This document shows, piece after piece, positions 1-7,820 of a stretch of 36,097 nt of DNA. The translations under genes and the position numbers were made by a program. The DNA lies in assembly GCA_020425605.1 (NCBI GenBank), contig JAGQRH010000035.1, positions 1-36,097 on the forward strand. Reading direction: 5' to 3'. This DNA is from Planctomycetota bacterium. GTDB lineage: Bacteria; Planctomycetota; UBA8742; UBA2392. How positions within the stretch are numbered: the first letter of the stretch is position 1; the number at the start of each line of letters is the position of its first letter. The notes below the pieces were generated by a model, which did no database searches, had not been told where the DNA came from, and saw nothing but the letters and a program-made list of their open reading frames with translations.

Positions 1-570
1 GGAAGTGAACAGAATCGCGGCCGTGTCGTCGGCGCGGGTCGGCGCCGGGTTGCTGCCGGTCACCTTTCGGCCACGCAATTTATCAAGCGTCTCGCCGCCC
101 CAGGCCCAGCGACGGCCGACGGTCACGCGCTGGCTGACCGTACGGAACGCGCTGCTCTTGAACTTGCTGAGCATGTGCGCCAGCGGGATGCCGACCAGCG
201 CAGTCGGCTCGGCCTCTTCGATACACTTGAGCATGTTGTCGACACCCATGCCGGGATCGACGACGACAGGCACCGCGCCCGCGCGGAACAGTGCGAAGAC
301 GGTCTCAACGAACTCAATGCCGGGCTTGACTGCGAATACTGCACGCGCGCCGTTGCAGATACCCATCTGCGTCAGGCCGAACGTGATGTTCTCGATGCGC
401 TGCGCAAGTTCTCCGAACGTGACCTTGCGGCCGGTTGCATGCTCGATCACTGCCGCCTGGTCGGGCCGCAGCTTTGCCTGGTCGAAGATGAAGTCGCTGA
501 CATTGCAGCGCGGCGCCTCGGCATGGGCCGAGTTCGCGCGTACAGGCAGCTCTGCTTCACTAATCGTCAT
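1..570 (-). CDS. oleC: OleC-type AMP-dependent synthetase, N-terminal part (cut by window edge)
   Basis: An open frame runs from an ATG at 570 to the window edge, about 190 residues. Near residues 40-50 it reads VTFGELAQRIENI, the usual start of the acyl-AMP-forming fold. The last codons spell AAILFTS, the beginning of the family's phosphate-binding loop (TSGSTG), so the catalytic part lies outside the window. In the ole pathway OleC uses ATP to turn the beta-hydroxy acid made by OleA and OleD into a beta-lactone. It follows oleA and oleB on the same strand, which is why I name it oleC rather than a generic acyl-CoA ligase. No clear ribosome-binding site precedes the ATG: the inverted repeat of the GxxExxY cassette begins 8 nt upstream and may have displaced it. 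Confidence 0.85.
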   Translation of the reverse strand, partial: MTISEAELPVRANSAHAEAPRCNVSDFIFDQAKLRPDQAAVIEHATGRKVTFGELAQRIENITFGLTQMGICNGARAVFAVKPGIEFVETVFALFRAGAVPVVVDPGMGVDNMLKCIEEAEPTALVGIPLAHMLSKFKSSAFRTVSQRVTVGRRWAWGGETLDKLRGRKVTGSNPAPTRADDTAAILFTS

Positions 571-577
571 GGCTTGC

Positions 578-610
578 AACCGCTAAGGACCGCGAAGGGC
601 CGCGAAGGAA
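578..610. repeat. Left inverted repeat of the GxxExxY cassette
   Basis: This 33-nt purine-rich sequence, built from short CCGCGAAGG-like units, matches the reverse complement of 1004-1036 with about 4-5 mismatches. It lies between the stop codon of the GxxExxY gene and the start codon of oleC. The two copies together bracket the gene like terminal inverted repeats. Confidence 0.75.
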
Positions 611-1039
611 CTACTCCTTCGTCAGCGCCATGCGCTTCCACTCCAATTTGCCACGTGCGCCAAAATTGATGAGCAATCCGACCGGCTTGCCGGTTGCCCG
701 CAGATAGTTAATGAGCTGGGCTTCTTCGAGTTCTGAGAGGGCCTTGATGGCCTTGATCTCGACCACGATCTGCCCGAAGCACAGGTAGTCAGGAACGTAC
801 TTCTTCTTGCACACTCGACGTTTGTACCTGATGCCCACCTCCGGCTGCGATTCATGGACAATGTTTCGGTCCGCAAGCTCGTAGCCGAGGCACTCGTCAT
901 AAATAGCTTCAAGGAACCCATGACCGAGTTCCTTGTGGACTTCAATCGCAGCACCAATCACCGCGTAAACTTCATCCTTGAGGAGAAGCTCGCCTGAATC
1001 GCTGTTCTTCGCGGCCCTTTGCGGTTCTTCGCGGTTCAT
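611..1039 (-). CDS. GxxExxY family protein (PD-(D/E)XK-like)
   Basis: The 142-residue protein carries the family signature GFLEAIY (residues 41-47), then PDYLCFG and VVEIKA (about 83-97). The spacing Pro-Asp...Glu-x-Lys is that of PD-(D/E)XK nuclease folds. The cellular role of GxxExxY proteins is not established. I chose the ATG at 1039, 8 nt after the oleB stop and behind AGGAAA. Residues 2-11 (NREEPQRAAK) are encoded by the right inverted repeat. Lying inside an olefin operon with repeats at both ends, it looks like an inserted cassette and not a pathway enzyme. The longer frame starting at 1216 runs into oleB and is unlikely to be used. Confidence 0.85.
   Translation of the reverse strand: MNREEPQRAAKNSDSGELLLKDEVYAVIGAAIEVHKELGHGFLEAIYDECLGYELADRNIVHESQPEVGIRYKRRVCKKKYVPDYLCFGQIVVEIKAIKALSELEEAQLINYLRATGKPVGLLINFGARGKLEWKRMALTKE
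1004..1036. repeat. Right inverted repeat of the GxxExxY cassette
   Basis: Reverse-complement partner of 578-610. It doubles as codons 2-12 of the GxxExxY gene, so the start of the coding sequence is part of the repeat. A GCAA tetranucleotide lies just outside both repeats but not in exactly equivalent positions, so no target-site duplication can be claimed. Confidence 0.75.
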
Positions 1040-1047
1040 TGCATTTC

Positions 1048-1989
1048 CTATGCGTGCAGGTTCACCGATGAATGATGCTCGTCCGTGTAGGTCTGCTTTT
1101 CGCCGGCGAGGAACCTCCTCATGGCCGCGATGATTTCGTTGCGTGCGTCTTCGACTACGAAGTGACCCGCATGCTCGAAGTACTGGGTCTCGGCCTTCGG
1201 GAAGCGGTACTGCCACTCATGCATGAAGTGGTCATTAAATACGAAGTCGTGGCGGCCCCAACACAGCAGCATTGGGTGATCGTTGAACTGCTCGAGCCCG
1301 CGTTCGACTTCCACCAGCGTCTGCCAGCTTTCGTGCCCGGGGCCCATCGGGATGTCCTGCACGAAACGCAGGTTGGCGATACGGTCGTCCCAGTTGGCGT
1401 ACGGGGCGAGGTAGCCGGCCTTGCCTTCGCGCGACAGCGGCTTCTTTGCCGCCCGCACCAGCGCGCCACGCACGAACGCATTTAGCCCGCGAATGGCCAG
1501 TGCGCCGAAACCGGGCAGCCGGCACAGGCCGATGCTGAGCGGCATACGCCGGCTGGGAAACGCGGCCGTGTTGAAGACCACAAAACCCTTGATGCGATCC
1601 GGGATCTGCGCGGCCAGGCCCATGCCGATCGCGCCGCCCCAGTCATGTACGCACAGGACGATGTCACGCAGGTCGAGGCGATAAACCAGCGCGCGGGCGT
1701 TCTCAATGTGCTGGGCAAGTGTGTACGGGTAGAACTGCGGCTTGTCTGACAGCCCGCAGCCCATGTGGTCCATGGCGACGCAGCGGTTCGTGTTGCTGAA
1801 GGACTGGATCAGGTGGCGCCAGTAGAAACTCCACGTCGGATTCCCGTGCAGGAACAGCAGCGTCGGGTCACCGGCCCCCTCGTCGACGAAGTGCATGCGC
1901 GCCTCGCCGAGGTCGAGCCAGTTGGACTGGAAGGGGTATTCCTTCTCCCAGATCCCATGGATCGTGCGCTCTTGCTCAGCAGTGGTCAC
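1048..1989 (-). CDS. oleB: OleB, alpha/beta hydrolase (beta-lactone decarboxylase)
   Basis: A 313-residue alpha/beta hydrolase of the haloalkane-dehalogenase type. Visible are the oxyanion motif HGNPTW (48-53), the nucleophile elbow VHDWGG with Asp116, a probable acid in WGRHDF (about 248) and the general base in EHAGHF (His276). An aspartate nucleophile, not serine, is typical of OleB, which decarboxylates the beta-lactone made by OleC to a cis-olefin. I chose the GTG at 1989 because it overlaps the oleA stop as GTGA, a coupled arrangement. An ATG at 2013 would add eight residues. Direct neighbour of oleA, same strand. Confidence 0.88.
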   Translation of the reverse strand: MTTAEQERTIHGIWEKEYPFQSNWLDLGEARMHFVDEGAGDPTLLFLHGNPTWSFYWRHLIQSFSNTNRCVAMDHMGCGLSDKPQFYPYTLAQHIENARALVYRLDLRDIVLCVHDWGGAIGMGLAAQIPDRIKGFVVFNTAAFPSRRMPLSIGLCRLPGFGALAIRGLNAFVRGALVRAAKKPLSREGKAGYLAPYANWDDRIANLRFVQDIPMGPGHESWQTLVEVERGLEQFNDHPMLLCWGRHDFVFNDHFMHEWQYRFPKAETQYFEHAGHFVVEDARNEIIAAMRRFLAGEKQTYTDEHHSSVNLHA

Positions 1990-3023
1990 CAGCGCACCCC
2001 CATGTTCAGGCACACCAGGCCGCTACCGATACCGAGCAGCGCGACGTTGCTGTCTTCGACAAGCTTGCCCTGCTCAAGGCCCATGCTGAGCGAGATCGGC
2101 AGGCTAACGCTGCCGATGTTCCCCAGCGTCTCAACGGTCGGGAAATCCTTGGCCGGGTCCAGCTCGAGCTTTTCGAACAGCAGCTTGCGGTGCATCACGC
2201 CGACCTGATGGGTGAACACGCGGTCGACGTCCGCGTTGCTCCAGCCCAGTTCACCCTTTGTCTCGGACCAGACGCGGGTGGCGAGCTTTACGCCCTCCTG
2301 CATCAGTGTCTCGCTGTCGGTCTGCATCAGGGGCCCAAGCGCGCTTTCACCCATGCCGCCCTGGCAGAGCTGTACCGCGCCTGAGTCCACCAGCATGCCG
2401 CCGCCGAGCAGCTTGTGCCCGGCCTTGGCCAACTTGCGGCCCGTCAGGACCATCGCAGCCGCGCCGCTGCCTATGGTGAGGCTGGCGAAGCTGAGCTTGC
2501 TGTTCTTGCGGTTGATGCCGGGGTCTTCGTTGAGGCGTTTGATCGTGGCGTCAACCAACGGCCCGCCATCTTCGCCGGCCACGACCAGCGCGGCCTCGAT
2601 CTGCCCGAGCTCAATCATGTTCGCCGCCACCATCATGCTGTTGGCGAAACCGAGACATGCATTGCTCAGGTCAAAACACTGGCAGCTGTGCGGCAGTTTC
2701 AGATTCGCGTGCACGACGCTGGCCGTTGCGGGCTCCATGAAGTCACGACAGACGCTGCTGAAGATCAGGATGCCCAGCTTGCCGCGATCAACGCCGCTGC
2801 GCGCCAGCGCGACTTCGGCGGCTTTGGTCGCGACGCTGCTGGGACGGGTGCCGGGCTCGAAATGCCGTCGCTCGCGGATGCCGGACATAAGTTCAATCCG
2901 TCCCGCATGGAACCCCAGTCGTTCATATGCAGGTGCCAGCCGGTCTTCAATCTCGGCTGAGGAAACGACACGTTCGGGCAGCAAATGACCGACCGACTCG
3001 ATATGTACGTTGGTGAACCGCAC
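1986..3023 (-). CDS. oleA: OleA, thiolase-fold acyl-CoA condensing enzyme
   Basis: OleA joins two fatty acyl-CoAs head to head into a beta-keto acid, the first step of long-chain olefin synthesis. With a GTG start at 3023 the protein has 345 residues, close to characterised OleA (about 340). The catalytic set is visible: Cys123 in SNACLGF, His272 in THQVG, Asn302 in LGNIGS, and the OleA-type glutamate in MEPATA (Glu97), which ordinary FabH lacks. A GGGGG stretch lies 6 nt before this GTG. An upstream ATG at 3074 would add 17 basic residues without family support. It opens the oleA-oleB-(GxxExxY)-oleC order and faces the 3206 gene across 182 bp. Confidence 0.9.
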   Translation of the reverse strand: MRFTNVHIESVGHLLPERVVSSAEIEDRLAPAYERLGFHAGRIELMSGIRERRHFEPGTRPSSVATKAAEVALARSGVDRGKLGILIFSSVCRDFMEPATASVVHANLKLPHSCQCFDLSNACLGFANSMMVAANMIELGQIEAALVVAGEDGGPLVDATIKRLNEDPGINRKNSKLSFASLTIGSGAAAMVLTGRKLAKAGHKLLGGGMLVDSGAVQLCQGGMGESALGPLMQTDSETLMQEGVKLATRVWSETKGELGWSNADVDRVFTHQVGVMHRKLLFEKLELDPAKDFPTVETLGNIGSVSLPISLSMGLEQGKLVEDSNVALLGIGSGLVCLNMGVRW

Positions 3024-3205
3024 GTAATCCCCCAAAGGGCGGGCGAGAATGCGTTTACGGCGTGGGGAAAACAAGCAAATCGATCATGTTTTTCAGAAAA
3101 TCCTGAAACGGTTGAATGTCTTGAGTTCGCTGAAGGCGGGATTTGCGTCCTACGACGATTGGCCGTAACTTTGAGTGCCCCGACAGCTCCCCTGCGGAGG
3201 CGGTC

Positions 3206-4435
3206 ATGATCCGCTTCCTTATTGTGCTCCTGTTTATTGCCGGGCCACTTGCCGCGGCTGATCTCGCCTCGCTCCAAAAGGAGCTGACGGAGAAGAAGTC
3301 CGCGCTCGCGGCCGATGACATCGACGGTCGCCACAAGCTGGCAAAGTGGTGCAAGCTGAAGAAGCTGCACCAGTCCGAGCTGCGACTCTACCGTGAGATC
3401 CTGAAACTCTCGCCCAACGACGCCCAAGCCCATCTCGGGCTGCAGCACGTACTGGATGGCAAGCGCTGGTACGAGACTGAAGACGCGCTGCAACTCGCCA
3501 ACGGCAAGTTTCGCCGCCTGTCGGAGTGGGTTACCGCCACTCCTGAAGAGAAGGCCGACTGGAGACTCGTTCACGACCACTGGCTGAGCGCCGACGAAAT
3601 CACGCAACTCGACTCGGGTATCCCGCTCAAGGCCCACAGCGGAGACGGCTGGCTGGAAGTCCTGACCCGCGAATACCGCATTCGCTCGGCGCTCAAGGAG
3701 CCCGAGACAATAGAGCTGGCCCGGGTGCTTGAGCAGGCGATCCGCATCTGGCGCGAAGATGCGGGGCTGGAGTACGACGCGCGAACGGGCGTCACGCTCT
3801 GGGTCGACATCATGAAAGACCACGACGCGTTCGTGGAAATGATCGAGAGCGACATCGAGAGCTTCGACGCGGAGATGACCAAGAGCCAGGGCTTCTTCGA
3901 CGGGCAGTACTGCCGGCTCAGCTACTTCCACGACTGGTACCGAACACGGCGCGTGCTGCTGCACGAAGCGCGCCACCAGTTCGACGGGCTGGTCACGCAG
4001 AAGCTGTGGAACCTGCCCGCCTGGTACAAGGAAGGCATCGCCGAGTACTGGAGCATGCACAAGTGGGACGGCAAGAAGCTGGAGCTGGGGCAGCTCGTGC
4101 CGGACGTCAACTACAGCCTCTACTTCTGCGGCAAGCTGCTCAGGAAGAAGAAGATCAAGGGCGCCGAGGACACCCTCAACCAGAACTGGTGGGGCGAAGT
4201 AGACCCGGAGTTCTACCAGAATTCCTGGGCGTTCATCTATTTCCTGCGCAACAGCGACTACCGCGACGGATTCGCAAAATTCGAAACCCAACTGTTGGCC
4301 GCGACGCTCGATTCCGCCAGCAAGCAACTTGAGTCTTTCAAGCAAAACGTATCGGTCGACTTAAAGGCGTTTGATGATGCTTATCACGCGCGCCTCAAGA
4401 CCTGGTGCGAACTCAGCCCGCCCGAAATGCGCTGA
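3206..4435 (+). CDS. Secreted HExxH zinc metallopeptidase-like protein
   Basis: The 409-residue product begins with a signal peptide (hydrophobic residues 4-18, ending LAAAD). Residues 45-90 look like one TPR-type helical repeat (REILKLSPNDAQAHLGL). A zinc site follows: HEARH at 253-257, then LPAWYKEGIAEYW around 271-282, whose glutamate fits the third ligand of gluzincin (MA clan) peptidases. Similar layouts occur in DUF1570-type secreted proteins. The ATG at 3206 is chosen because GGAGG lies 5 nt upstream and it starts the signal peptide; the frame extends upstream to 3143 without support. It is probably exported. The substrate is unknown. Confidence 0.75.
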   Translation: MIRFLIVLLFIAGPLAAADLASLQKELTEKKSALAADDIDGRHKLAKWCKLKKLHQSELRLYREILKLSPNDAQAHLGLQHVLDGKRWYETEDALQLANGKFRRLSEWVTATPEEKADWRLVHDHWLSADEITQLDSGIPLKAHSGDGWLEVLTREYRIRSALKEPETIELARVLEQAIRIWREDAGLEYDARTGVTLWVDIMKDHDAFVEMIESDIESFDAEMTKSQGFFDGQYCRLSYFHDWYRTRRVLLHEARHQFDGLVTQKLWNLPAWYKEGIAEYWSMHKWDGKKLELGQLVPDVNYSLYFCGKLLRKKKIKGAEDTLNQNWWGEVDPEFYQNSWAFIYFLRNSDYRDGFAKFETQLLAATLDSASKQLESFKQNVSVDLKAFDDAYHARLKTWCELSPPEMR

Positions 4436-4488
4436 AATTGAGCCTGCATGGGAGCCAGTGCGGGTGGGGTGCGATTCAGCGAATATGT

Positions 4489-4517
4489 TTGGACTTCGCA
4501 AATCGAGCCGCTAGAGT
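4489..4517 (+). promoter_or_regulatory. Candidate sigma70-type promoter of the 4656 gene
   Basis: TTGGAC (4489-4494), a 17-bp spacer and TAGAGT (4512-4517) fit a housekeeping promoter. Transcription would start near 4524, giving a leader of about 130 nt. Judged by eye only. Confidence 0.5.
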
Positions 4518-4558
4518 CATTATCACGTGGGGATCATGCCTTTTGTTCAGCCAGCCGA

Positions 4559-4582
4559 TTCGAGTCGTTGATGCGACTCGAA
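4559..4582 (+). promoter_or_regulatory. Leader hairpin
   Basis: Nine-base-pair perfect inverted repeat (TTCGAGTCG / CGACTCGAA) with a 6-nt loop inside the leader of the 4656 gene. No T-run follows, so it is probably not a terminator. A 12-bp direct repeat (ACGTGGGGATCA) lies on both sides, at 4525-4536 and 4641-4652; the second copy contains the ribosome-binding site. Confidence 0.45.
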
Positions 4583-4655
4583 CGATTCCCATGTGATTCG
4601 ATAAACTGAGCATTTGTTAGCGGCGGCATGCCGCAACCTTACGTGGGGATCACAG

Positions 4656-6407
4656 ATGATAGTGAAATATTTCCTTCTTGCCGTCATGACGACGGCGTTC
4701 TGCGCAGCCGCCTCCGCGCAAACGTTACTTGATGAGAATTTTGACGGCGTAACGACTCCGGCGCTTCCGACGGGCTGGGTTGCGGCAGCTGGTCCTGGTG
4801 GTGGAGGATCGGCGGCGGACTGGCTCAGCCGTAACACCTCACCCTCATCGGCTCCAAATTCCGTGTTCGCGAATGACGTGGGCTCTGTCGCTGACCGCGT
4901 GCTCGTCACTCCAACAGTGGCAATCGGCACCGGCACACACACCCTTACGTTCAACCTGAGCTACGCGACCGAATCGGGCTTTGACGGCTGCGTTTTGGAG
5001 ATTGACGTTGGTGTGACCGGCACGTTTTCCGACATCATCACGGCCGGCGGCACCTTCAACGCCAACGGCTACAACGGAACCATTTCGACAAGCTTCAGCA
5101 GTCCCATTCTTGGACGTAGCGCATGGACAGGAAACAGCGGAGGCTACGTGGCCGTTGATGTTACCTTGCCCGCATCGGCCGCCTCTTCCAACGTCCAGCT
5201 TCGCTGGCGCATGGCCAGCGACAGCTCTATTGGAAGCACCGGCGTTGACCTAGACGACGTTCTGCTGGTTGGTCCGGCAGGCCCCGTTTCTGCGCCCGCT
5301 ATCACCAGCAGTGCGCCGACGAACGCTTTTGTCGGTACGACCTACAGCTACACCGTGACTGCCACTGGTTCACCCGCGCCGACGTTCGGCATCACCGGCA
5401 CACTGCCGGCATGGCTGACTTGGGACGGCACGGACACGCTCAGCGGTACCCCCGCAGCCGGCGACGTCGGCACCGTTGGCCCGCTGACGATTACCGCTAC
5501 CAATACGGCAGGCACGGACACGGAAGTGTTCAGCATCACCGTCAGCCCGAGTGCGCCTGAGATTGACATTCAGGACCCGAATGCCACGGCCGTGGCGAGT
5601 GGCTCGACCGTCGGCGTCTATGCGGCACTTGTCGCGACGGCCTCGACCGGCAACTTCAACATCGACAACAACGGCAACGTCACGCTCAACATCACCAGCA
5701 CCACGACCACCAACATGGTCAACTGCACCACCAGCAACACGGGCCCCGGTGCAACCATTGCGGCTTCCGGCTCGGACACACTAGCCATCAGCGTCACCCC
5801 GACCGCGGCCGGCGCGTTCAGCTTCACCGTTACGATCGTGAATAACGACTCCGACGAAGGCACCTACGTGCTGAACTTCGCAGGCGAAGCCAAGGCGGCG
5901 GCGGACAACGAGATCGTTGTTCTCAACCCGACCGGCGGCGACATCGCCAACGGCGGCACGCTCAGCGAGAACAACACCGGCACCCTCGCGTTCAACCGCG
6001 CGTTCACCGTCCGCAACATCGGCGGCACCACGCTGACCCTGAGCGGTGGCCCGATCGCGATCTCGGCGCTGAACAACTGCACCGTGACCCCGACCCAACC
6101 GGCCAGCTCATCACTGGGTGGCGCGGGCACCTGGCTCCCGACGGATGAGGCCTTCAGCCTCAACATCACCCCGACGGCGGCCGGCGCCTTCAGCTTCCTC
6201 GTCACCATCGGTAACGACGACGCCGACGAAGCACCGTTCACCTTCACCTTCAGCGGCAACACCGCTGGCGGCGGCTCGGGTGGCGGCGGTGGCGGCGGTG
6301 GCGGCGGTTGCTCGACGGACAGCAGCAACGGCCTGAGCATCTTCGCGCTGCTCGGTATCCTCAGCATGCTGGCCATCAGCATCCGCATGCGCGGCAGCAA
6401 GGCCTAG
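4656..6407 (+). CDS. Secreted multidomain choice-of-anchor protein with Cys-Ser-Thr C-terminal tag
   Basis: 583 residues. Order: signal peptide (1-19, ending ASAQ); a jelly-roll, cleaved-adhesin/choice-of-anchor-J-like domain (about 20-210); a putative Ig domain (about 212-300, SGTPAAGDVGT); two choice-of-anchor-D-like repeats (about 302-410 and 413-530); a Gly-rich linker; then Cys552-Ser-Thr, a hydrophobic helix and a basic end (RMRGSKA). This tail resembles tripartite sorting signals such as MYXO-CTERM. Exactly 31 residues follow the Cys, as in the 7821 paralogue. I chose the ATG at 4656, behind GGGGA and opening the signal peptide. Likely a surface protein; function unknown. Confidence 0.78.
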   Translation: MIVKYFLLAVMTTAFCAAASAQTLLDENFDGVTTPALPTGWVAAAGPGGGGSAADWLSRNTSPSSAPNSVFANDVGSVADRVLVTPTVAIGTGTHTLTFNLSYATESGFDGCVLEIDVGVTGTFSDIITAGGTFNANGYNGTISTSFSSPILGRSAWTGNSGGYVAVDVTLPASAASSNVQLRWRMASDSSIGSTGVDLDDVLLVGPAGPVSAPAITSSAPTNAFVGTTYSYTVTATGSPAPTFGITGTLPAWLTWDGTDTLSGTPAAGDVGTVGPLTITATNTAGTDTEVFSITVSPSAPEIDIQDPNATAVASGSTVGVYAALVATASTGNFNIDNNGNVTLNITSTTTTNMVNCTTSNTGPGATIAASGSDTLAISVTPTAAGAFSFTVTIVNNDSDEGTYVLNFAGEAKAAADNEIVVLNPTGGDIANGGTLSENNTGTLAFNRAFTVRNIGGTTLTLSGGPIAISALNNCTVTPTQPASSSLGGAGTWLPTDEAFSLNITPTAAGAFSFLVTIGNDDADEAPFTFTFSGNTAGGGSGGGGGGGGGGCSTDSSNGLSIFALLGILSMLAISIRMRGSKA

Positions 6408-6430
6408 TTACAACAGGCAGTCGATTCAGA

Positions 6431-6463
6431 ACGGGGGAGGCGAACACGCCTCCCCCGTTTCAT
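6431..6463 (+). terminator. Rho-independent terminator
   Basis: Perfect 12-bp stem (6431-6442 with 6447-6458), AACA loop, followed by TTTCATTT. It lies 24 bp after the stop of the 4656 gene. Confidence 0.85.
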
Positions 6464-6478
6464 TTCCGGGCTGTCACT

Positions 6479-6506
6479 TTGCGCCGGCGGCTTCAGCAGC
6501 TATGCT
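6479..6506 (+). promoter_or_regulatory. Candidate promoter of the 6584 gene
   Basis: TTGCGC (6479-6484), a 16-bp spacer, and TATGCT (6501-6506). The same -10 hexamer precedes the paralogue at 7821. Confidence 0.45.
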
Positions 6507-6551
6507 TTCAGCATCATTCTCCGGCGCCGCGCGTAGGGCCCGAGTTGTTGT

Positions 6552-6565
6552 GCCGTTGGGGCGGC
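6552..6565 (+). promoter_or_regulatory. Conserved leader hairpin, copy B
   Basis: A 14-nt sequence with complementary GCCG and CGGC ends, identical to 7785-7798. In both genes a GGGGA ribosome-binding site follows before the ATG. The 4656 gene has a comparable GC-rich palindrome at 4623-4634. Confidence 0.5.
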
Positions 6566-6583
6566 AGACGCGGGGAGATTCTC

Positions 6584-7207
6584 ATGCTTTGCGGGAAATG
6601 GGTGCCTCTTTTGCTGCTGATCGCGCTGGCTTGCGGCGCGCTGCACGCACAGCAGGACATCAACATCAAGTATCGGCCGGGCGGGGTGTGTGGCTGAACG
6701 AACCCCGGTACGGATGTGGCATCCGGGGCAACGCTCGACCTTGGCGAGCATTTCAACAAAGCCCCGTACGACCTGATCATCCGTATCCAGAACGTCGGTT
6801 CGACGGATCTAACCCTGGACACCAGCATGCCGAACTACCCGTGCGAAATCAGTGCGGAGAGTCAGGTAAACTGCACACTCAACCAGCCGACCGGCGCGGT
6901 CATCCCGGCCGGCACGTACCTGGAATTCAACCTCACCATGAAACCGACGGCGAACGCGACCTGGAGTGCCCAGATCACCGTTCATAGCGACGACCCGGAC
7001 GAATCGTCGTACACGGTGACATTCACCGGTGTGTCCACGCAGAAGTCGAGCAGCAGTGACGAGAGCTGCTCAACGGCGGAAGGACCCGCGAACAGCACGG
7101 CCACCATGCTTGCGACGATTGCACTGCTGGCATTGACCATCCGCCTGAGACGGGAAGCTAAGCCTCCAGTTCTGGCCGCTAAGGCGAGGCGACAAGCTTC
7201 GCCCTGA
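6584..7207 (+). pseudogene. Choice-of-anchor-D-like secreted protein interrupted by an in-frame UGA
   Basis: From the ATG at 6584 the frame encodes a signal peptide (LLLLIALACGALHAQ) and QDINIKYRPGGVCG, then TGA at 6695-6697. The same frame resumes at once as TNPGTDVASGATLDLGEH and matches the paralogue at 7821 through the whole domain to DESCST (Cys codon 7067), a membrane helix and RLRRE. The paralogue's usual end is also missing: 14 further residues follow before the stop. Reading: probably a decaying gene with a nonsense mutation (TGG to TGA would do it) and a lost stop. A hairpin just after the UGA leaves selenocysteine as a less likely option. Nearby genes use TGA as a stop, so genome-wide recoding is excluded. 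Confidence 0.65.
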
Positions 7208-7243
7208 CGTCGCAGGTGCAGCCAGTCAGCACGGGAATGAACA

Positions 7244-7672
7244 ATGGACGAACCGAAACCATCTCTTGTCGGTGAGGCGGAAGCGGTGAAGGAATTCTAC
7301 GCAGCGTTGAACCGGAACGATGTTCGGGCGGCGGTCACCATATTGGACTCGCAGATTGAGCGCATTGAACCGCCCGGGTTTCCCGGCGAAGGGACCTATC
7401 ACGGACTCGCCGCGGTGACGGCGCACTTTGAAAGCGCGCGCGCGTGCTGGGCAGAAGGCAGCTGCGAGCCGCGGGAGTTCACGGTCGCCGACGACAAGAT
7501 CATCGCGCTTGTAGACGTGCGAGTGAAACTGAAACACGAAGAGGATTGGCGCGAAGGGCGTGTTGCGGATGTCTTCACGTTCCGCAACGGCAAGGCCATC
7601 CAGTTTCGCACGTTCATCGACGAGCAACTGGCCTTCGAATGGGCTCGGGGCACAACCACCGATGGGAACTGA
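7244..7672 (+). CDS. SnoaL-like (NTF2 fold) protein
   Basis: 142 residues with no signal peptide, so cytoplasmic. EAEAVKEFYAALNRNDVRAA is the opening helix of SnoaL/NTF2-like domains, and the following strands end in the typical DVFTFRNGKAIQFRTFID segment. Such folds form a cone-shaped pocket used by isomerases, hydrolases or binding proteins; sequence alone does not show which. The ATG at 7244 follows GGGAA at a suitable distance. It lies between two surface-protein paralogues without evident functional relation to them. Confidence 0.75.
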   Translation: MDEPKPSLVGEAEAVKEFYAALNRNDVRAAVTILDSQIERIEPPGFPGEGTYHGLAAVTAHFESARACWAEGSCEPREFTVADDKIIALVDVRVKLKHEEDWREGRVADVFTFRNGKAIQFRTFIDEQLAFEWARGTTTDGN

Positions 7673-7696
7673 CGGAAGAGCTTCTATTCGGAATGA

Positions 7697-7725
7697 TTGG
7701 CCTTTGTCGCTGTGCGAGGTATGCT
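7697..7725 (+). promoter_or_regulatory. Candidate promoter of the 7821 gene
   Basis: TTGGCC (7697-7702), a 17-bp spacer and TATGCT (7720-7725); the start would be near 7732, giving a leader of about 90 nt with a hairpin at 7785-7798. Confidence 0.5.
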
Positions 7726-7784
7726 TTTTTCACTCAATCAACACCTGGGCATAACCGGCCGTGCGTTCGGCCTAATTTGCACTT

Positions 7785-7798
7785 GCCGTTGGGGCGGC
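7785..7798 (+). promoter_or_regulatory. Conserved leader hairpin, copy C
   Basis: Identical 14-mer to 6552-6565, followed by a GGGGAGG ribosome-binding site and the ATG at 7821. A second small stem (GGCCG/CGGCC) lies about 30 nt upstream. Confidence 0.5.
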
Positions 7799-7820
7799 GA
7801 AATGTGGGGAGGGAACCGGA

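Noticed and set aside
578..1036. Insertion sequence with transposase
   Set aside because: The gene inside is GxxExxY, not a transposase, and no clean target duplication flanks it.
2765..4345. 526-residue minus-strand open frame
   Set aside because: Antisense to the HExxH peptidase and out of frame with oleA; no domain seen.
6584..7207. Calling the 6584 gene a selenoprotein outright
   Set aside because: The gene also lost its normal stop and the paralogue lacks the UGA segment, so decay explains it more simply. Kept as a finding only.
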